Part shown: positions 48,576 to 57,677 of the stretch, one piece after another
Layout of the letters: each line of letters opens with the position of its first letter
Position numbering within the stretch: the stretch's first letter is position 1
NCBI RefSeq assembly: GCF_036388275.1
Contig: NZ_DASVSF010000055.1
Coordinates: 1 to 64,000, forward strand
Length of the DNA: 64,000 nt
Reading direction: 5' to 3'
Origin: Longimicrobium sp.
GTDB taxonomy: Bacteria; Gemmatimonadota; Gemmatimonadetes; Longimicrobiales; Longimicrobiaceae
Translations under genes and position numbers: made by a program
Notes under the pieces: model-generated
The model's input: only the letters and a program-made list of their open reading frames with translations
Databases searched by the model: none
Told to the model about the DNA's origin: nothing

Positions 48576-49348
48576 GTGTCGCCTCCGGTGTTGGTGTCCG
48601 GCCGCGGCGATCCGCCCCGGCGCAGTTGATCGGCAAAGTCGTCGGGCAGTTCGCTCTGGCGGATGCCCTCCATCGCCCGCTCCACGTCGTACTCCACGCG
48701 CACCACCTCCACGAGCACGCTGCCATCCACCGTCAGCACGACGTAGCCCGCGCGCCAGTCGCCATCCTTGGGGCGCCCCACCGAGCCGGTGTTCACGAAA
48801 TGGATGCCGCCCACCTCCCGGTGCCACGGCACGTGCGTGTGGCCGAAACAGATCACGTCACCGGCCGACGCGCCCGCCTGCGCGGCCATCTTCAGGCAGA
48901 AGTCGTCCGGGCGGTCCGCCGTCCAGTACAGCGTGTTGAGGGTGGGCGTACCGTGCACCAGGATCACGCGGGGCCCCGGCGCGTGGCCGCCGTTGGGCCG
49001 CAGGTCCAGGCGAAACGGAAGCGCGGCCAGGAACGCCTTCGTTTCCCGCGACACGTGCTCGCGCGTCCACGCGTAGCTCAGGTGCGAAAGCTCCTCCTGC
49101 CGGGCGTCCTCGTACTTGCAGCCGCAGTGCTTGTAATCCGCGGCCACGGTGGAGTCGTAGTTTCCCGCCACGCCCGCGATGCCGGCCGCGCGGATGGTGT
49201 CGACGCTTTCGTGCGGCCACGGCGCGTATCCCACCAGGTCGCCCAGGTGATACGTCGCGTCCACGTCGCCCCGGGCTGCGATGGACGCCAGCACCGCCTG
49301 CAGCGCCGGGAGGTTGGCGTGAATGTCGGAGATCAGCGCGTAGCGCAT
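48572..49348 (-). CDS. Calcineurin-like metallophosphoesterase
   Basis: The protein has 258 residues from the ATG at 49348. The five metal motifs are visible: LISDIHANLPAL, YHLGDLVGY, VAGNYDSTV, LVHGTP and CFGHTHVPW. The group resembles YfcE-type phosphodiesterases. Substrate is unknown. Coupled to the aquaporin gene. Confidence 0.92.
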   Translation of the reverse strand: MRYALISDIHANLPALQAVLASIAARGDVDATYHLGDLVGYAPWPHESVDTIRAAGIAGVAGNYDSTVAADYKHCGCKYEDARQEELSHLSYAWTREHVSRETKAFLAALPFRLDLRPNGGHAPGPRVILVHGTPTLNTLYWTADRPDDFCLKMAAQAGASAGDVICFGHTHVPWHREVGGIHFVNTGSVGRPKDGDWRAGYVVLTVDGSVLVEVVRVEYDVERAMEGIRQSELPDDFADQLRRGGSPRPDTNTGGDT

Positions 49349-49518
49349 GGGAGTCCGGCGGATCATCGGGTGGATGCGGCGGAAGGATACGGGGCGGGGC
49401 AGGGCCGGGGAAGAGGGGCACGATGGTAGCCGATGCGAAGGATTTCAGATGTTTGGCACGATCCTTCCCTTGGAGCTGTCCAGAAGGTGTCTCGTAACCC
49501 GTTGCAGAAGCGCTATCT

Positions 49519-50136
49519 ATGCTGAGAGCACGAGTCCGGGGAGTGTCGTTGGCGCTGGCGTTTGCGGGTGTGCTGTTCGGGGGAGGGCTGGCCCGGGCGC
49601 AGGACAGTACCACGGTGCGCAGCGAGGCGGCGGAGGAGCGCCGGACTCCTACCGGCCCGTTCGCGCTCGTCGTCGACCTGTCGGAGCGCGAGTTGTACGT
49701 GATGCGGGGCGACGAGGTGGAGCGGACGTACCAGGTGGCGATCGGAAAGCCCGAGCACCCCACGCCCCGCGGCTCGTTCAACGTCCGCCGGCTGATCTGG
49801 AATCCGCGGTGGGTTCCGCCCGATGCCGCGTGGGCGCGCAACCGCCGGGCGCGCGCGCCGGGCGACCCGCGCAACCCCATGGGCCGGGTGAAGATCTTCT
49901 TCCGCGCGCCGGACTACTACATCCACGGCACGCACCAGGAAGATTCCCTGGGCCAGGCCGAAAGCCACGGCTGCATCCGCATGCGCAACGCCGACGTGAT
50001 CGAGCTTGCGCAGATGGTGATGGAGAACGGCGGCGCGCGCCGCAGCCCCAGTTGGTTTCAGCAGGTGATCAACCGCGTGCGGTCCACCGCCGAGGTGGGG
50101 CTCTCGTCGCCGGTCACGCTACGGATACGCGAGTAG
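49519..50136 (+). CDS. Exported L,D-transpeptidase (YkuD family)
   Basis: The protein has 205 residues. The signal peptide runs to about residue 27 (FGGGLARAQD). The YkuD domain starts at VVDLSERELYVMRGDEVERT, with IGKPEHPTPRGSF and the catalytic motif HGTHQED...ESHGCIRMRNAD (His, Ser, Cys, Arg). It would make 3-3 peptidoglycan crosslinks or attach lipoproteins in the periplasm. A terminator follows. Confidence 0.93.
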   Translation: MLRARVRGVSLALAFAGVLFGGGLARAQDSTTVRSEAAEERRTPTGPFALVVDLSERELYVMRGDEVERTYQVAIGKPEHPTPRGSFNVRRLIWNPRWVPPDAAWARNRRARAPGDPRNPMGRVKIFFRAPDYYIHGTHQEDSLGQAESHGCIRMRNADVIELAQMVMENGGARRSPSWFQQVINRVRSTAEVGLSSPVTLRIRE

Positions 50137-50158
50137 CCGCGCGATTTGAGATTCTTGG

Positions 50159-50192
50159 ACGGGGCCCAGTGGATGCGGGCCCCGTTCTCATT
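50159..50192 (+). terminator. Terminator after the L,D-transpeptidase gene
   Basis: ACGGGGCCC (50159-50167) pairs with GGGCCCCGT (50177-50185), then TCTCATTT. Confidence 0.8.
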
Positions 50193-50208
50193 TCACCCGA
50201 CATCGCCC

Positions 50209-50517
50209 ATGCACCTGGTTCAGATCCTGGTTCCGCTGCGCGACAACGACGGGAACCCGTTCCCCCGGGCGTGGCTGGACGCGCTGCGCGTGGAACTGAC
50301 GGAGCGATTCGGCGGGGTGACGGCTCACCTGCGCGCACCTGCGGCCGGCGCGTGGAAGGACGACGATGGCGACCTGGCGCGCGACGACGTGGTGACCGTC
50401 GAGGTGATGGCGGAAAAGCTGGATCGTGACTGGTGGTCCGCCTTCGGGAAGCGGCTGGCGGAGCAGTACCGTCAGGAAGAGATGATGATGCGCGCCCTTC
50501 CCTGCGAGAGGCTCTGA
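50209..50517 (+). CDS. Small conserved-looking protein of unknown function
   Basis: The protein has 102 residues from the ATG at 50209 (MHLVQILVPLRDNDG). It is soluble, with helix and strand alternation and the ending WWSAFGKRLAEQYRQEEMMMRA. I recognise no family or motif. No partner gene is adjacent. Confidence 0.6.
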   Translation: MHLVQILVPLRDNDGNPFPRAWLDALRVELTERFGGVTAHLRAPAAGAWKDDDGDLARDDVVTVEVMAEKLDRDWWSAFGKRLAEQYRQEEMMMRALPCERL

Positions 50518-50965
50518 GGGATCGCCACAGATCGCTCCAAGCGGTCCGCTGGCGCGTCCCGGTCGGGCCGTAGATCGCGCATGCCAAACCTGCCGAAGCG
50601 CACCTGTCATCCCGCCATGTGACCGAACCTGCCGAAGCGCACATGTCATCCCGACGGAGCGGCCACGCGTAAGCTGCGTCTGCATCACATTTTGCAGCGA
50701 CCGAGGGATCCGCCACACACTCGCCCTGACGCACCGCACCGGCCGTTGCGTCGGATGTCAGGCTGTGCGGTACCCCATGCGTCGCCCAACCTGGCATCAA
50801 CTCCCTCACCTCCGAGGCGACCACGGGAGATAGGCTCGGGCGTTCCGGCCGCTGGGACGCATCACGCGAGGTGTGTGGCGGATCCCTCGGTCGCTGCGGT
50901 CCTCGTTGTGGCCGCTGGTTCTCCGTGGCCGCTCCGTCGGGATGACATCGCCGGGCTCGTCCTCG
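50518..50965. repeat. Gap with an inverted pair of the GTGTGGCGGATCC repeat
   Basis: A minus-strand copy (50645-50731) and a plus-strand copy (50861-50949) of one dispersed repeat face each other across about 130 bases. Shared blocks are GTGTGGCGGATCCCTCGGTC, CGCTGC and TGGCCGCTCCGTCGGGATGA. Two near-identical direct fragments (CCTGCCGAAGCGCAC, about 50589 and 50627) lie to the left. No gene is supportable in the gap. Confidence 0.85.
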
Positions 50966-52120
50966 TCACGAGGAGGGCGGCCGGTCCTCGCCAAGGGGTG
51001 GCGCGACTGGCGGGTCGAGCACGGTGGACGCGGGATCGGCCAAGGCCTCGCTCCGCTCCTGCGCCGCCAGCGCCTCGCGGCGGTCCCACTGGCTTCGCGC
51101 CTCCTGCGGTTCCACGTAGAGTACCCGCACGGCCACCACGATCACGGCCAGCAGCGGCGTGGCCACGAACAGCGCCATCAGCCCGAACCCCAACGCCAGC
51201 ATCAGCTGCCACACCAGCAGCACGGCGGGAGGAATGTTCACCGCCCGCTGCTCCACCAGCGGAACCGTGATGGCGTTCTGCACCTGCTGGAGCAGAAAGT
51301 AGAACAGCGCCACGTACACCGCCGTCATGGGCGAGATGGTGAGCGCCACCATCATGGCCGGTGCCGCGGCGATCGTCGGGCCGAAGTTGGGAATGAACTC
51401 CATCAGCGCCGCGAACGCGGCCAGGGCCAGGGCGCCGGGAATCTTGAACAGCGTAAGCCCCACGTACGTCACCACGCCGATCAGCAGCATGGTGAGCGCC
51501 TTGCCGATCACCCACGAACGCAGGCTGCGGCCCGCCTCGTCGTAGATGCGCGTCCACTGCGGCCGCACCTCGGGCGAGATCAGCCCCAGCAGCAGCGAGC
51601 GGTACAGGTTGGGCTGCGCGGCGAAGAAGCTGGCCAGCACGATGATGGCGAACGAGCCCAGCACCGTGGTGATCATGTTGAACGCCAGCGGAACGAACCG
51701 CCCAACGAAGTCCGTGAACTGGCGGGTGACGTTCCGCGCGAACTCCGAGTTGGGTCCCTGGCCCGTCTCTTCGCCCAGCCACGTCTGGGCGTGCTCGACC
51801 GTCGCGGGAAGCTGAACCGCCAGCACGCGCATCTGGCTGACCACCTGCGGGATCATGGCCCACAGCAGCCCCACCATGCTGCCCACGAACAGAATCACCA
51901 TCAGCACCAGGCCGATGCGGAACGGCAGCCCGTGTTTGGCCAGCCACCGCGCCGGCTGGTGGATGACGATGGCGATCAGGATGGCCAGCAGCACGACGAA
52001 CACCGCGCCGTGCACCAACCAGAAGAAGCGCCACAGGAACAGGAACAGCATTCCCATGACGAAGATCCGCGCGACGTCGGCGGATCTCCAGACTACGCGG
52101 CGAACCTGGGCTTCTGACAT
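50966..52120 (-). CDS. AI-2E family membrane transporter (PerM/YdiK type)
   Basis: The protein has 384 residues with about seven to eight membrane helices and the large polar loop of the family (QPARWLAKHGLPFRIG, then PQVVSQMRVL). The conserved C-terminal region ALMEFIPNFGPTIAAAPAM and the VPLVEQRAVNIPPAVLL segment are characteristic. The last 40 residues are a polar Pro/Glu/Arg tail. Substrate is unknown; some relatives are Na+/H+ antiporters. Confidence 0.92.
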   Translation of the reverse strand: MSEAQVRRVVWRSADVARIFVMGMLFLFLWRFFWLVHGAVFVVLLAILIAIVIHQPARWLAKHGLPFRIGLVLMVILFVGSMVGLLWAMIPQVVSQMRVLAVQLPATVEHAQTWLGEETGQGPNSEFARNVTRQFTDFVGRFVPLAFNMITTVLGSFAIIVLASFFAAQPNLYRSLLLGLISPEVRPQWTRIYDEAGRSLRSWVIGKALTMLLIGVVTYVGLTLFKIPGALALAAFAALMEFIPNFGPTIAAAPAMMVALTISPMTAVYVALFYFLLQQVQNAITVPLVEQRAVNIPPAVLLVWQLMLALGFGLMALFVATPLLAVIVVAVRVLYVEPQEARSQWDRREALAAQERSEALADPASTVLDPPVAPPLGEDRPPSS

Positions 52121-52223
52121 TCAGACGGCGGCGCGATGCGGTTGACTGGCCTGCTCGGAAAACGGACTTCGCCGGGTGGATGCACGATTCGGGCGTGAAC
52201 GCCGCGGCCGCCCCCAGAACGGC

Positions 52224-52257
52224 GCGAGGCCGCGCCCCCGGTGGGACGCGGCCTCGC
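52224..52257 (-). terminator. Hairpin after the HU-like gene
   Basis: GCGAGGCCGCG (52224-52234) pairs perfectly with CGCGGCCTCGC (52247-52257). It lies just after the stop of the minus-strand HU-like gene. Confidence 0.7.
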
Positions 52258-52274
52258 CTGCGCGGTGCGGTGGG

Positions 52275-52904
52275 TCAGCTCGCGCCGCCGCCGCCACGCC
52301 CGCCGCGGGTGCCCCCGCCGCTGCCGCCGCCGCGGGCCGTCTTGGCCGCGCCGCCGCTCGATCCGCCCTTGGCGCCGCTGCCCGTGGTGCCGCCGGTGCT
52401 GCCACCCGTCGACCCTCCGGTGCTGCCGCCGGTCGTGCCGCTCGAGGCGCCGCCGCTGCGCGTGCCGGTTCCGCCCGACGTGCTGGCCGAAGCCGTGCCG
52501 CCGGTGCTCTTGCCGCGACCCTTGCTGCCGCCGCTCGCCGCCACGGCACCCGCCACCGCCGCACCCGCGGCCGCGCCCACCGCCGCGCCGGCCGCGGCAC
52601 CCGCCGCGCGCCGCCTGCCCGAGGGCGTGCCCTCGCGGAAGTTCTTGCCGGCCGAGAACGAGATGGTGCTGCGCTCCGGGATCTGGATTTCCGCACCGGT
52701 GCGCGGGTTGCGGCCCGTGCGGGCGGCGCGCGTCTTCTTGCTGAACTTGCCGAAGCCGGGGATGGAAACCTCACCGAGCGAGTGCACCGCGCCCGAGATG
52801 GCACCCTCGGCCGTGTCGAAGATGGCGTCTACCGCTCGCTGCGCCGCCGCCTTGCTCAACTGGGCCTTGTCCGCGACCTGATCGATGAACTGCGACTTGT
52901 TCAT
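52275..52904 (-). CDS. HU-family DNA-binding protein with a long Gly/Ser/Thr/Ala tail
   Basis: The protein has 209 residues. Residues 1-93 are a full HU/IHF domain: NKSQFIDQVADKAQLSKAAA, SIPGFGKFSKKTRAARTGRN, the DNA-arm motif RNPRTGAEIQIP and FSAGKNFREGT. Residues about 95-209 are low complexity: first Ala/Gly (AAGAAAGAAVGAAAGAAVAGA), then TGGS units repeated in tandem with scattered Lys and Arg, ending RGGGGAS. HU proteins are normally about 90 residues; tails known in actinobacteria and some proteobacteria are lysine- and alanine-rich, unlike this one. The frame is open without interruption and the stop is followed by a terminator. Confidence 0.9.
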   Translation of the reverse strand: MNKSQFIDQVADKAQLSKAAAQRAVDAIFDTAEGAISGAVHSLGEVSIPGFGKFSKKTRAARTGRNPRTGAEIQIPERSTISFSAGKNFREGTPSGRRRAAGAAAGAAVGAAAGAAVAGAVAASGGSKGRGKSTGGTASASTSGGTGTRSGGASSGTTGGSTGGSTGGSTGGTTGSGAKGGSSGGAAKTARGGGSGGGTRGGRGGGGAS

Positions 52905-53223
52905 TGGGCCTCTCCACGAGTGGCTGTTGAGATAAGGCGCGGCCGCTCGGCCGCCCCGCGCACCCCTGATGCAAACCCGGTTCCACTTCCGGCGGCGCCA
53001 TTGCTGGGTTTAAGGCCCATCAGGCTGCAAAGTGCACGGGCCGCTGCGCCCGGACAAGCGCCGGGAGTTCTCGTCCACTGGCGCCAACTTCTTGTAGCGA
53101 AGGATGTTAGGCTGAATGTCCAGCGGTCCGAAGAGCGCCCCGCGCCGCGCAAAAACCCTGAAAACACGCCGCCGAAAGGAAACCTGCGGGAGTGCGCATC
53201 GTGGCGTCTGAAGGAGCCCGGTG
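52905..53223. other. Gap between the HU-like gene and the M48 protease gene
   Basis: These 319 bases hold no gene I can support. It should contain the minus-strand promoter of the HU-like gene, but I could not pick out a convincing -35/-10 pair. No clear repeat is seen. Confidence 0.4.
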
Positions 53224-54192
53224 CTACCGCGGGCCGCTGAACCCCTGCCGGAACGAGTCCACCACGCGGCGGGCCGCCTGCTGGGCGTTGGCGAAGGTTT
53301 CGCGGGCGCTGTCGCGGTAGCTCGCGGCGGCGGCGGACAGGTCCTGCGCGTATGCGGGCTCGGGTTCGCCGCGGCGTTTGTAGTCGCCCGCAAGGATGCG
53401 CTCGTAGGCGCCGCTCTCGAACCAGGTGCGCATTTCGGCCACGCGGATCACCGGCGCCGGGTGCGTGAGCGCCAGCACGTTGAGCACCTTGAACACCTGG
53501 TCGGCCAGGTCGCCGGTTTCGCGGTACTCCTCGGCCTGGGCCAGGAAGTCGGCCAGGTTGGTGTCGCCGGAGTCGCCGCCGGCGAACTTCAGCATGGTGC
53601 GCATGGCCGGCTGGGGGTTCTGCACCGCCAGGATCCCCGCGCGGTCGCAGCTGAGCTCGGCCTTGCGGTGCCACTCCATCAGTGCGGCGAGCACCGCGCG
53701 GGCGGCCAGCCCCACGATGGGAAAGCCCATCGTCGCCAGCTGGTACAGCACCGTCATCATCGTCAGGTACAGCGTGTGGCCGCTCATCACGTGGCCGATC
53801 TCGTGCCCCAGGATGAACCGCAGCTCGTCGTCGTCCAGCGCGTCGACCGTGGCCGAGGTGATGACGATGAACGGCTTCTGCATGCCGTACGCAAAGGCGT
53901 TGAACGTTACGTCCTGGCGCACGTACAGCGGACAGGGCTCCGCGTCGAGGGTGCGGCAGGCTTCGCCGTACAGCCGGTGCACCCGGCCGAACTGGGTGGG
54001 GCTCACGCGCACCGAGGCGGAAAGAAAGGCCAGCCGCAGCGGCTTTTCACCGAAGAAGCCGAACACCGCCCGCAGCACCTCGTCGAAGACGGGGATCTTG
54101 CGAAGCGCGTTCAGCGCGGCGCGGTCGGCCGGGTGCTCCCAGCTGCGGGGGTCGATGCCGGTGAGGATGCGGGTCTGGCGCGCCTCGGTCAT
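53224..54192 (-). CDS. M48-family zinc metalloprotease
   Basis: The protein has 322 residues. The zinc site is FILGHEIGHVMSGH with the third ligand in WHRKAELSCDRAG. FAYGMQKPFIVITSATVDAL precedes it as in HtpX/Oma1-like peptidases. There is one likely hydrophobic stretch after the HEIGH motif, so it is membrane-associated or soluble. The C-terminal part is helical with RDSARETFANAQQAARRVV. Confidence 0.92.
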   Translation of the reverse strand: MTEARQTRILTGIDPRSWEHPADRAALNALRKIPVFDEVLRAVFGFFGEKPLRLAFLSASVRVSPTQFGRVHRLYGEACRTLDAEPCPLYVRQDVTFNAFAYGMQKPFIVITSATVDALDDDELRFILGHEIGHVMSGHTLYLTMMTVLYQLATMGFPIVGLAARAVLAALMEWHRKAELSCDRAGILAVQNPQPAMRTMLKFAGGDSGDTNLADFLAQAEEYRETGDLADQVFKVLNVLALTHPAPVIRVAEMRTWFESGAYERILAGDYKRRGEPEPAYAQDLSAAAASYRDSARETFANAQQAARRVVDSFRQGFSGPR

Positions 54193-54470
54193 GCGGGGCT
54201 CACGGATGCGGATGCAGCGAAACGGCGCGCCGGGGCGGCGCGGGGACGGAACCTGCGTACGGAAGGCGGGGCCGCGGGTTTCAGCAGGGAACCAAAGGAC
54301 GGACGCACGGGGTACGCAGTACCTGGTGCTTTCGCGCCACTATCGCGTTGGAGGGGAAACGTTTAGATTTCCCCCATCCTGCATCACGACCGAACGTTCG
54401 AACGGTCATCGCCGCCCGCGGGCGGTGCACGCCGCGGTTCCACTTCTCTCTGCATCTTGGAGGATTTGCC

Positions 54471-55022
54471 ATGCGCCGTCAACGCATCCTGAGCCTGTCG
54501 CTGGTTGCCCTGTTCGCCTTTGGCCTGCCGTCGGCGGTACAGGCGCAGCAGTCGCAGCTCCGGGGCACGTGGACGCTCAATCGTCAGCAGAGCGACGACA
54601 TCAACGCCAAGATCAACACCACCGTGGCGCGGATGAACATGGTCGTTCGCCAGATCGCCCGTCCGCGCCTGCGCAGCACCAACACCGCGTACCCGCAGCT
54701 GGTGCTGACGCACGACGCCACCAACATCCGCGTCGACATGCAGGGGCGCCCCTCGGTTTCCAGCCCCGCCAACGGCCAGCCGGTGCTGTGGCACCGCGAA
54801 ACCGGCCGCACCTGCCCGCAGATGAAGGGCGACTGCGTCCGCGTGAGCACCGAGTGGGAGAACGGCCGCCTGGAGCAGACCTTTCAGGCCGAGGACGGCC
54901 GCCGCGTGAACGTCTACACCGTGAGCGCCGACGGCAACACGCTGACGATGAACGTCACCATCACCAGCCCGCGCCTGCCGCAGCCGCTTACCTACCGCCT
55001 GGTGTACAACCGCGCGCGGTAA
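54471..55022 (+). CDS. Secreted beta-rich protein of unknown function
   Basis: The protein has 183 residues with a clear signal peptide (to about residue 24, SAVQAQQ) and an ideal TTGGAGGA ribosome site. The mature part starts LRGTWTLNRQQSDDINAKI and continues with beta strands (YPQLVLTHDATNIRVDMQG, LEQTFQAEDGRRVNVYTVS), resembling lipocalin-like 'LTGTW' proteins. Function is unknown. A small GGGGAAA/TTTCCCC inverted repeat (54353-54374) lies in its upstream region. Confidence 0.75.
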   Translation: MRRQRILSLSLVALFAFGLPSAVQAQQSQLRGTWTLNRQQSDDINAKINTTVARMNMVVRQIARPRLRSTNTAYPQLVLTHDATNIRVDMQGRPSVSSPANGQPVLWHRETGRTCPQMKGDCVRVSTEWENGRLEQTFQAEDGRRVNVYTVSADGNTLTMNVTITSPRLPQPLTYRLVYNRAR

Positions 55023-55046
55023 GCTCCGCACGGAGTCGTCGGACGA

Positions 55047-55085
55047 ACGAGAAAGGCGGCCCCGCGAGGGCCGCCTTTCTCGTTC
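55047..55085. terminator. Perfect 17-bp two-way terminator
   Basis: The arms 55047-55063 and 55069-55085 pair without a mismatch around CGCGA; both ends carry an A-rich/T-rich stretch (AACGAGAAA/TTTCTCGTT). It lies between convergent genes. Confidence 0.9.
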
Positions 55086-55093
55086 CCGGCACC

Positions 55094-55837
55094 TTACGCC
55101 CCCGCCTCGCGGTCCGGGTGCTGCACCTCGCCATCGTCGAACTCGGCGGGGAGCAGCGAGGGAACGATGCCGCCGCGCGTTTCCCAGGCATCGAACACCT
55201 CGGCGTAGCGCAGGCCGTACGGCTCGCCCGTCACGCGCAGCCGCCGGTCGATCCATTCCGCGTTGCCGAAGCCGATGTTTTCCCGGTAGAAGCGGCCCAG
55301 CTCGTGGATCTGCTCGCGGAAGGGCTCCACGTCCACCGCCACGGCGGGCAGCGCGGAGTGGGCGCCGCGAAAGGTGAAGACGGGCACCGGTGCGCGGTGC
55401 GGCTGCCCGGGGCCCACCACCTTGGCGATGCGGGCCAGGGTGATGGCGTCGCGGAAGATCTTGCCGCTGGCCTGGTGGTCGGGGTGGCGCATGCCGCGCC
55501 CCCAGGCGTCGCCCCAGGTGAGCAGCGCGTCGGGGCGAATCTCCGCTAACAGCCGGGCGACGCGGTGGGCGCTCTCGGGACTGGCGTCGATCGAGCAGTC
55601 CGCGAAGTCCATGAACCGCGTTTCCACACCCAGGATTTCGCCCGCGCGGCGGCCGTGCTCCTCGCGCCGGGCGGCCACCTCGGCGGTGGGGATGGGGCCC
55701 AGCGCCTCCGTCATCTCTCCGCGCGTCAGCCACACCACCACCACGCGGTCGCCCCGCGCCCGCTGGGCCAGGATGGTTCCCGCGGCCCCCACCTCGTCGT
55801 CCGGGTGGGCCAGCCCCACCAGCAGCGTTTTCTGCAT
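55094..55837 (-). CDS. PIG-L/LmbE-family N-deacetylase
   Basis: A zinc-dependent deacetylase of N-acetylglucosamine-type substrates. The protein has 247 residues. The motif LVGLAHPDDEVGAAG near the N-terminus and GRGMRHPDHQASG supply the His/Asp/Asp and His ligands. Relatives act on glycolipids or on bacillithiol and mycothiol precursors; the substrate here is open. Confidence 0.92.
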   Translation of the reverse strand: MQKTLLVGLAHPDDEVGAAGTILAQRARGDRVVVVWLTRGEMTEALGPIPTAEVAARREEHGRRAGEILGVETRFMDFADCSIDASPESAHRVARLLAEIRPDALLTWGDAWGRGMRHPDHQASGKIFRDAITLARIAKVVGPGQPHRAPVPVFTFRGAHSALPAVAVDVEPFREQIHELGRFYRENIGFGNAEWIDRRLRVTGEPYGLRYAEVFDAWETRGGIVPSLLPAEFDDGEVQHPDREAGA

Positions 55838-55974
55838 CCGTCCTCGTCTCCCGTTCGCACGCGCTCCGTGGGGCGGAAATGTCCGCGCTGCCGGCGGCTA
55901 CGGCAAGGCGCGTGCATCCGCGCGCCCACAGCGCCATGGGACGAGGTCCGCGTGAGCGGATCGGTGCTGGCGGA

Positions 55975-56238
55975 TCATCGAGTGACGATCGCGGGTACCT
56001 CGCCCGGCTCCGCATCCGCCCACCGCGGCGCGGGATCGGCGGCCGGGATCGCGATCCGCTCCGGGCGCGGCGGCGAGATCCGCATCCGCTCGTCCGCGTC
56101 CTCCGTGTCGACGGGCAGCGGCCGGCGACTGGCGAAGAGCGTCGCGAACACGTCGTCCATCCGCCGCTGGAGCGCGGGAGAGACGCGACTGTCGGCGCAC
56201 GCCGCAAGCTCCGCTCGCTCACCTCCGATCATCGCCAT
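55975..56238 (-). CDS. Hypothetical small protein
   Basis: An open frame of 87 residues from an ATG at 56238 (or 56232). It has a GGGGGG stretch before the start and a plausible helical core (SPALQRRMDDVFATLFASRR) followed by a Pro-rich tail. I know no family, so this is a weak call based on length, start context and lack of any other gene in the gap (55838-56503). Confidence 0.35.
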   Translation of the reverse strand: MAMIGGERAELAACADSRVSPALQRRMDDVFATLFASRRPLPVDTEDADERMRISPPRPERIAIPAADPAPRWADAEPGEVPAIVTR

Positions 56239-56503
56239 CCACCCCCCAGAGTCGCCGGTTGACACCCGCCGTCGTGAGGGCGTCAATGTACCGAATGAAA
56301 ACCGAAGATGCAAGTTTTTGATTCGGGTGGACGGCCGTTAGTAGAGACGTGCCTGTCCGCGGCGGTATGGATCCTTCCCGTCTGGTGAGTCGTGGTGAAT
56401 CCGCGCACGGGCGTGGGGGAAAGGCGGTTTGCGGCCCTTTCCACGCGGCGGCGGTTGGACATAGCTTCGAGCGGCGCACCGATCACCCTAGACCCGGATT
56501 CCG

Positions 56504-57664
56504 TTGCTCGCGGCTCTGCTCTACTCCCTTCCGTGGCTGCTCCTTCCCGTGCTGGTGGCCGCGTTCGTCCGGCGGCGGCCCCGACTGGACGAGTGCCCGC
56601 CGGTGGCGGATGGAGACGCCCCGCTGGTGACGGTGATCGTCCCCGCGCGGAACGAGGCGCACAACGTGGGCGACTGCGTGAGCGGGCTGCTGGCGTCCGC
56701 GTATCTCCGCCTGCGGGTGGTCGTGGTGGACGACGCTTCCGAGGACGGCACGGCGGCAGTCGCGCTGGGGGCGGGAAAGGGCGATCCACGGCTGCTCGTG
56801 ATCGATGCCGCGCCGCTGCCGGCCGGGTGGTTCGGCAAGCCGTGGGCGTGCGAGCAAGGGGTGCGGCAGGCGGAGGGCGAGCTGATCGCCTTCTGCGACG
56901 CCGACATGCGCGTGGAGCCGGAACTGGTGGGGCGGAGCGTGGCGGCGCTGAGGGCGCACGGGGCGGCGCTGCTGTCGGCGGTGCCGCGCCAGGTGCTGGG
57001 CGGGTTCTGGGAGCGCGTGGTGATGGCGCAGGTGGGAATGCTGTTCCTTGCCCGCTACCCTGACGCCGGGCGCGTCAACCGTTCCCCCCGCACCCGCGAC
57101 AAGATCGCGCTCGGCGGATACATTCTCGTGCGGCGCGACGCGTACCAGGCCGTGGGCGGACACCGCGCCGTGCGCCACGAGGTGTCGGAAGACATGGCGC
57201 TGGCCCAGCGCTTTCACGCGGCCGGCCACGCGCCCGTGCTGGTGCACGCCGAGCCGTACCTCCGGGTGAGGATGTACCGCTCGCTGGCGGAAATCGTGGA
57301 GGGGTGGGGAAAGAACCTGGCGAGCTCGTCCACGCGGACGGCGCCGGGTCCGCTCGCCGTGCTGGTGCCCTGGCTGCTGGTGAGCGGCCTGTTCTTCTTC
57401 TGGCTGCTGCCGCCGCTGGTGCTGGTTCGCGGCGCGCTGGGCATCGTGGGCGCGCCGTGGGTTCCGGCGGCCGGTTTGGCGCAGGCCGTGTCGCTCGGGT
57501 TCTGGGCGGCCATGTACCGGCGCGAGGGGCAAAACCCGCTCTACGCGGCCCTGGCGCCGCTGGGTGCGCTGGTGATGGCGGCAATCATCATCCGCAGCCT
57601 GCTGAGCGGCGGGCGCGTGACGTGGAAGGGCCGGCGATACGCGCCGGCCGCCGCGCGGGGATGA
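56504..57664 (+). CDS. Membrane-bound family 2 glycosyltransferase
   Basis: The protein has 386 residues from a TTG. After an N-terminal membrane helix the GT2 domain shows VTVIVPARNEAHNV, VVVVDDASEDGT, WFGKPWACEQGVRQA, AFCDADMRVEPE (DxD-type metal site) and VSEDMALAQRFHAAG. Three or more membrane helices follow at the C-terminus. The pattern fits CrtQ/hopanoid-associated glycosyltransferases. Coupled in tight order to the SRPBCC gene. Confidence 0.88.
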   Translation: MLAALLYSLPWLLLPVLVAAFVRRRPRLDECPPVADGDAPLVTVIVPARNEAHNVGDCVSGLLASAYLRLRVVVVDDASEDGTAAVALGAGKGDPRLLVIDAAPLPAGWFGKPWACEQGVRQAEGELIAFCDADMRVEPELVGRSVAALRAHGAALLSAVPRQVLGGFWERVVMAQVGMLFLARYPDAGRVNRSPRTRDKIALGGYILVRRDAYQAVGGHRAVRHEVSEDMALAQRFHAAGHAPVLVHAEPYLRVRMYRSLAEIVEGWGKNLASSSTRTAPGPLAVLVPWLLVSGLFFFWLLPPLVLVRGALGIVGAPWVPAAGLAQAVSLGFWAAMYRREGQNPLYAALAPLGALVMAAIIIRSLLSGGRVTWKGRRYAPAAARG

Positions 57665-57677
57665 ACGAGGGCCGACG

